Shown piece by piece: positions 58,411 through 64,000 of a stretch of DNA of 64,000 nucleotides. The notes under the pieces were generated by a model. It had not been told where the DNA came from, ran no database searches, and worked only from the letters and a program-made list of their open reading frames with translations. Position 1 is the stretch's first letter, and every line of letters begins with the position of its first letter. The translations under genes and the position numbers were made by a program. This DNA comes from Oscheius dolichura (taxonomy: Eukaryota; Nematoda; Chromadorea; Rhabditida; Rhabditidae). The stretch spans positions 4,836,001 to 4,900,000 of the forward strand of contig OW051492.1 in NCBI GenBank assembly GCA_932521035.1, in the 5' to 3' direction.

Positions 58411-58725
58411 TGTGCAGAAAACGGGCAATTTCTTAATTTAGTATATGCTGAGACAGATATTGCCAGGGTATGTCGTTTTCTTTATAACATCATTTTTTCT
58501 TTTTTTTCAGATTATAGCCCGACTGTTTGATGGGCTAACTGATGGAAGTGACGTGCCAAAAATTTTAAGAAATGCTTTGTCTTCGTAATAAATAAATGAA
58601 TTTATAACAAGTCTTATAAGTGTCTATTTCGAAACTTTGATATCATTTGAGAAGACGTTAGAAGACAAAACGTTTTAGTTTTCCTCATACCGTAAAACAC
58701 TTTTGGTCACTATCAAACACTGTTG
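58411..58725 (+). pseudogene. Inverted-duplication arm 2: displaced 3' end of the SerRS-like gene
   Basis: Encodes CAENGQFLNLVYAETDIAR, an intron, then the RLFDG...GSDVPKILRNALSS end, on the plus strand. It is nearly the same as the minus-strand gene end at 54218-54395, with scattered substitutions (for example LTDG in place of LIDG). Similarity continues past the stop to about 58725. The 5' part of the gene is absent, so this is a displaced gene tail. Confidence 0.75.
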
Positions 58726-58952
58726 CGGATTATATATTTTCACTAATGGGAGTCAGCCCCAGCATGCGTTTTTTCATCTATAATGGGCGAAGCTACCAAA
58801 GCCTCTTTCCGAGATCGTAATTGATGGGCATGGCGTCTGACAATCAAGATGAACAACGCTTGTTGTTCATCTTTCATTTCTCGCTTTGGTGGAAGTGCAA
58901 AAGACCATCAGTCATTATGCATAGATACCAGGTGGGGCATAATTCTGATAAA

Positions 58953-60411
58953 ATGGACATATTGCTTATCGCGGAGCAGCTTCCACCCAACTTTTTACCA
59001 GCCTTTCTGAGTAAAGTATGTTTTTATGGTGATTGATAACATTTTTCGGTAGGTGTCTCCTGTAGCATATATTAGATTCCGACAAACTTGCTGTTTTATG
59101 AATAACTATGCAGAGGAACAAGTTGGCAACTTCCGTGTCCCAGTGAGAAACAGAGATCTAACTGTTGAATATTCCTCTACTGATTACATATGGTTTCAGC
59201 TATATTTTAAAAAGGTCGATCACTTCGATGCTTTTGTCAAATCACAAGTACATCGAAGTAAATATGTACCTAATACCAGTGTCTTCGGCTTTCACTTCCG
59301 GTATCTGGACGTTGTAAGTTCTTTATTTCATTTCTTTAATTTCCTTTCATAATTGTCTTCCTCAGTCTTAGTATTTACAGAGATTCCATGCTGCTATAAC
59401 TGACGCGGAGCTGCTTCAGATCGAAGGATTCATACATAGTATAAGCTGTGACAAGCGAATTGTTACCGCAGTCCGCAATCAATACGATTTACTATATCGA
59501 TTGAATAGAATAAGGAGCCCGTCTGTTGAAATTTGCAACAGAGATGATCCATTACAGCTGGAGATCCTTAAAGAGCCCCAGTTTGAGGTGATATTCTCAA
59601 CAAAACTAAAAAAATACGCTTAGAAGTTTGACGGACTTGTAGTTGCTGACTGCAAGCTGTCTCCACAGTTCAATATAGTTGACCTCGCCAAGCATAAGCA
59701 CTATTTGGAACTGACGCTATCTGAAAGCTGGGAAGAGGCGTATCCCTTATTTTCACAATTCTTGCAGGCCCCTCACAAGTTTATGAATCTAAAAAAAGTT
59801 TTAGGATGTGTACAATGACATTGATGTAGGGCTTCTTGAAGAGTTCTCAATTTCAATGAAAGAGCCTCACAAGTGGAGTTGGAACAGACAACCCCTCTCA
59901 AATGAGCAGCTTGGAAATTTACCGTTTAGCTTGTTGTATGGATATAATTGCAAATCAGGAAATCCTACAGTTTGTGGAGAGCTGATATTTTTTTCATGGT
60001 TTCAGTTTAATCGTTCATTTATATACTACGGCGAGACAAAGACTAGGAATCTTCTGCTATCCGTGCACCACCCGGTTCAACAATATATCACAGTAAGTTC
60101 GGTTGTTTGCTCGTAGTGGTAGGAACCCCTTCGATTCCACCACAATGAGATCAATGTACAACGATTTTGATATTTCAGTATTTTAGGTGAGGCTCTTCAT
60201 TATTCCAATTGATGATTTCTCCACCTTCGTCAAAACCTTGGGATACTTGTTGTTTGAAGCAAACTGCCGCTCTTTTAAGGATGACCAGTTTATCTGGGAT
60301 TACTCGACTTTATTTTCATTGTTGGAAGGAATCCAGGCAGAGCTCTATCCTGCCATCGTCGCCAAAAATGCTGATGACCTCTACGAACACATGAATAAGG
60401 GTCGAACATAG
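58953..60411 (+). CDS. Orphan protein with F-box-like N-terminus
   Basis: About six exons give roughly 370 residues, from MDILLIAEQLPPNFLPAFLS to DDLYEHMNKGRT. The start LPPNFLPAFLSKVSPVAYI followed by RFRQTCCFMNNYAEEQ has F-box-like spacing. Later segments (WFQLYFKKVDHFDAFVKSQV, KHYLELTLSESWEEAYPLF, VRLFIIPIDDFSTFVKTLGY) alternate helix and strand. In-frame ATGs at 58824 and 58830 would add about 40 residues. An intron boundary near 60110-60187 is approximate. I know no orthologue. It resembles the orphan at 43400 only in general style. Confidence 0.5.
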
Positions 60412-60557
60412 CAGTAGCAGCAGTAGTATTTTCCTTCGTCCCCTCTACAGTATTCTCTTAAAATCTCGGCAAATAAACTCTTCCCACACGAATCGTCCAT
60501 GAATAGAAACTTCATCGTGTAATTTGTGCGGGAAATTAACACGAGGAAGTTTATTGT

Positions 60558-62200
<1,643 letters not shown>

Positions 62201-62526
62201 GGCTGCTGGAAAAGGGAAAAACGACTCGTGGGAGAAGGCATGGCAGAGGACATGGCGAATTGATAAGAACACACCGGGGCCGCTATCGAAATCAAGAAAT
62301 AGAGGGGAGACGCCAACTGACCTCTTGGGAATTACACTCGCCGGGTCACACAGACACATTCGACCTCATGGACGCCATGTGGCGTCGCTTGTCGAGGACA
62401 ATGGGCCCGTTTGATCTCGACATCCAACTGATAATCCCCTTTGTGTAATTAGCATAATCCTCTTCCCCTGGGGCAGAATTAACCTGTGGACTGAATCTGA
62501 GCAGATGGCCATTTCTCTTCTTGGCT
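62201..62526. other. Divergent promoter region between AGXT2-like and aminopeptidase genes
   Basis: About 325 bp with no supported exon. The two genes are transcribed away from each other, so regulatory sequence is probably shared. A mitochondrial presequence exon for the AGXT2-like gene could also lie here but I could not fix one. Confidence 0.45.
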
Positions 62527-64000
62527 ATGAAGATGGGTCAAGAGAAGAGCAATTCTCGTCTACCGCTTTTGGTTGCTTTCCTGCTGGGAGCTTGTATCAC
62601 TTTCCTCCTCTTCCGCCTTGGAGATGTCTACGGATTCGCCATACCGCTGGACACTGGAGGCGGCTCTTCGTCGGATGGCCGGCCCGCTTCTCCAGTCCCC
62701 GTTCTCGTTCCCGCTCCGCCTGGCTATCGTCCACCTACAGCTACAGATGAGCCTGTCCTGGTACCCGCGCCACCAAGTCCGCCTCGGCTTCCTACTCCTG
62801 TGAATACTTCAATTGCTCCAGTCCCGACGACGACGCCTCCTCCTATTCGACAGATCTCGGCGTTGCGTCTGAAGAAGGATATTTGGCCGAGTAAGCTCTT
62901 TCCAGTAGGCAACACGTCGACATTTCAGAATATTACAACCTGTCCTTGCAAGTATTCCTTCCCGGATATGAAATGCCGATTCCCGCCGAACATAAATACA
63001 AATTCTTGGGGCGTCTTATCTTCTTCTTTGAGAACAAGAAACCCCTGAAGAGGATCGTCCTGAACCAGCGCGATCTGGACATCCACCGATGCAACTTGAC
63101 CACGGAGCAGGGCACGGTGCTGCCTATCAAGGAGATCAAGCGGGATAACCACCTGGAGTTCGTCACCTTCGAACTGTCCGAGGAACTCCCACCCGGCACC
63201 CATCGGCTCTATGTTAGTGATACTTGTACCATATTAAGGAGACGGTTCAGGTGGAGAGCATGGGCCAAATGGAACGGAATAATAAGGGACTTTATCTCTC
63301 GAGGCACAATGAGTTCGAGTCGAAGAGCCCCTACGTGGCCATCACCCAGATGGAGCCGGCCGATGCGCGAGCTATGGTGCCCTGCCTGGACGAGCCGGAG
63401 TACAAGGCCGTCTGGAAAGTGTCTGTCACCCATCCCAAGGGGACGATCGCCCTGGGAAACGAGGCGGAAGAATCTATACAACAGGAGTGAGAATAAGGAG
63501 ATGGGGCAGAGGATGGAGAGATTTCAGGGAGGACGAGTGGATGTTGACTAAGTTCGCGACGACCCCCCTCATGTCCAGCTACCTGGTGGCCATCTTCGTC
63601 GGCAACTACTCCTACCTCGAGGGCAACACCGGACGTGGACTCAGGGTACGCACCTATGCGCCCTACGAGTTGCTGGACGAGACGCACTGGGCACTGGAGG
63701 TGGCCATCAAGGCTATGGATACCTACGAGAAGATCTACAAGATACCGTATCCGTTGAAGAAACTCGGTAGGTTGAGAATGTTTCCTCTATTTGACTCGGC
63801 CTCGTTTAGACATGATCTATGTAGCCGACTTCGAGGCAGGGGCCATGGAAAATTGGGGCTTGGTGACTTATAGAGAGAGCGCTATCTTGTATCACAAAAC
63901 TAGATACCGCATGGATAATAAGAAGTATGTAGCCGACGTCGTGGCCCACGAGCTGGGTCATCAATGGTTCGGAAATCTTGTGACGACGGCCTGGTGGAGC
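62527..64000 (+). CDS. M1-family aminopeptidase (aminopeptidase N type), 3' end outside window
   Basis: Type II membrane zinc aminopeptidase. [20 protein letters not shown] starts a short cytosolic tail and signal anchor (to about residue 30). It is followed by a Pro-rich stalk ([19 protein letters not shown]). The N-terminal beta domain has [10 protein letters not shown] and [15 protein letters not shown]. The exopeptidase motif GAMEN is at about 63838-63852 and the zinc motif HELGH at 63947-63961 ([19 protein letters not shown]). The third zinc ligand Glu lies past the edge. The ATG at 62527 was chosen; a TTG six bases earlier is not a start. A Gly in the fourth position of HELGH, where most relatives have Ala, still fits HExxH. 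Confidence 0.88.

Noticed and set aside
60209-60394. Second frame over the last exon of the orphan gene at 58953-60411
   Set aside because: Overlaps the frame that continues the spliced protein (VRLFIIPIDDFSTF); the alternative has no support.

Overview
This window is eukaryotic and almost certainly nematode. Genes are split by many short introns (about 37-60 nt) with GT donors and TTTCAG-type acceptors. Acceptor-like sites sit directly in front of several start codons, as expected for spliced-leader trans-splicing. The centrepiece is a clear daf-16/FOXO gene with the nematode-style arrangement of alternative N-termini and two mutually exclusive forkhead half-exons. The species cannot be named from the sequence alone.

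Layout. 1-5302 (+): 3' part of a single-pass cell-surface protein with EGF repeats, a laminin-G-like domain, a HYR domain and ephrin-receptor-like Cys repeats. 9317-20319 (+): daf-16/FOXO with three promoters or N-termini (d/f-like, b-like, a-like) spliced to common 3' exons. 23335-25321 (-): FBXO47/PROM-1-like gene. 26037-32141 (-): anosmin/KAL-1 (signal peptide, Cys box, WAP, FN3 domains) with a hydrophobic C-terminus that could be a GPI signal. 33958-36233 (-): SLC22-type organic ion transporter. 36843-37587 (-): multi-pass membrane protein. 37976-38490 (-): small bZIP factor. 38919-40723 (-): Cys-rich plus coiled-coil protein. 41770-42668 (+): tandem pair of secreted Kunitz inhibitors. 42895-43131 (+): small membrane protein behind paired GATA sites. 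43400-44728 (+): orphan, possibly F-box. 45264-46555 (+): PRP38. 46799-51661 (+): secreted protein with two thrombospondin type-1 repeats around a long acidic region. 51814-53449 (-): acyl-CoA thioesterase/BAAT family. 54218-55707 (-): seryl-tRNA synthetase-like protein. 56209-57855 (+): truncated, frameshifted cytoplasmic dynein heavy-chain copy. 58953-60411 (+): orphan. 60558-62200 (-): AGXT2-type aminotransferase. 62527-64000 (+): M1 aminopeptidase, cut by the window edge.

Base composition is a mosaic. GC-rich stretches (daf-16, kal-1, Kunitz, TSP1, AGXT2) alternate with sharply AT-rich ones (about 22.5-25.6, 44.7-47.1 and 53.5-60.4 kb). The AT-rich blocks hold FBXO47-like, PRP38, SerRS-like, dynein-fragment and orphan genes, whose codons are also AT-rich. 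The block at 53.9-58.7 kb is rearranged: the 3' end of the SerRS-like gene, intron and downstream sequence included, recurs in inverted orientation about 4 kb away, with the dynein fragment between the copies.

Most genes look unrelated in function, as is normal for animal genomes. The strongest biological content is the daf-16 locus: three conserved AKT-type sites in the a form, two alternative forkhead halves, and consensus DAF-16 binding sites inside the locus. No CRISPR, rRNA, convincing tRNA or intact transposon was seen.
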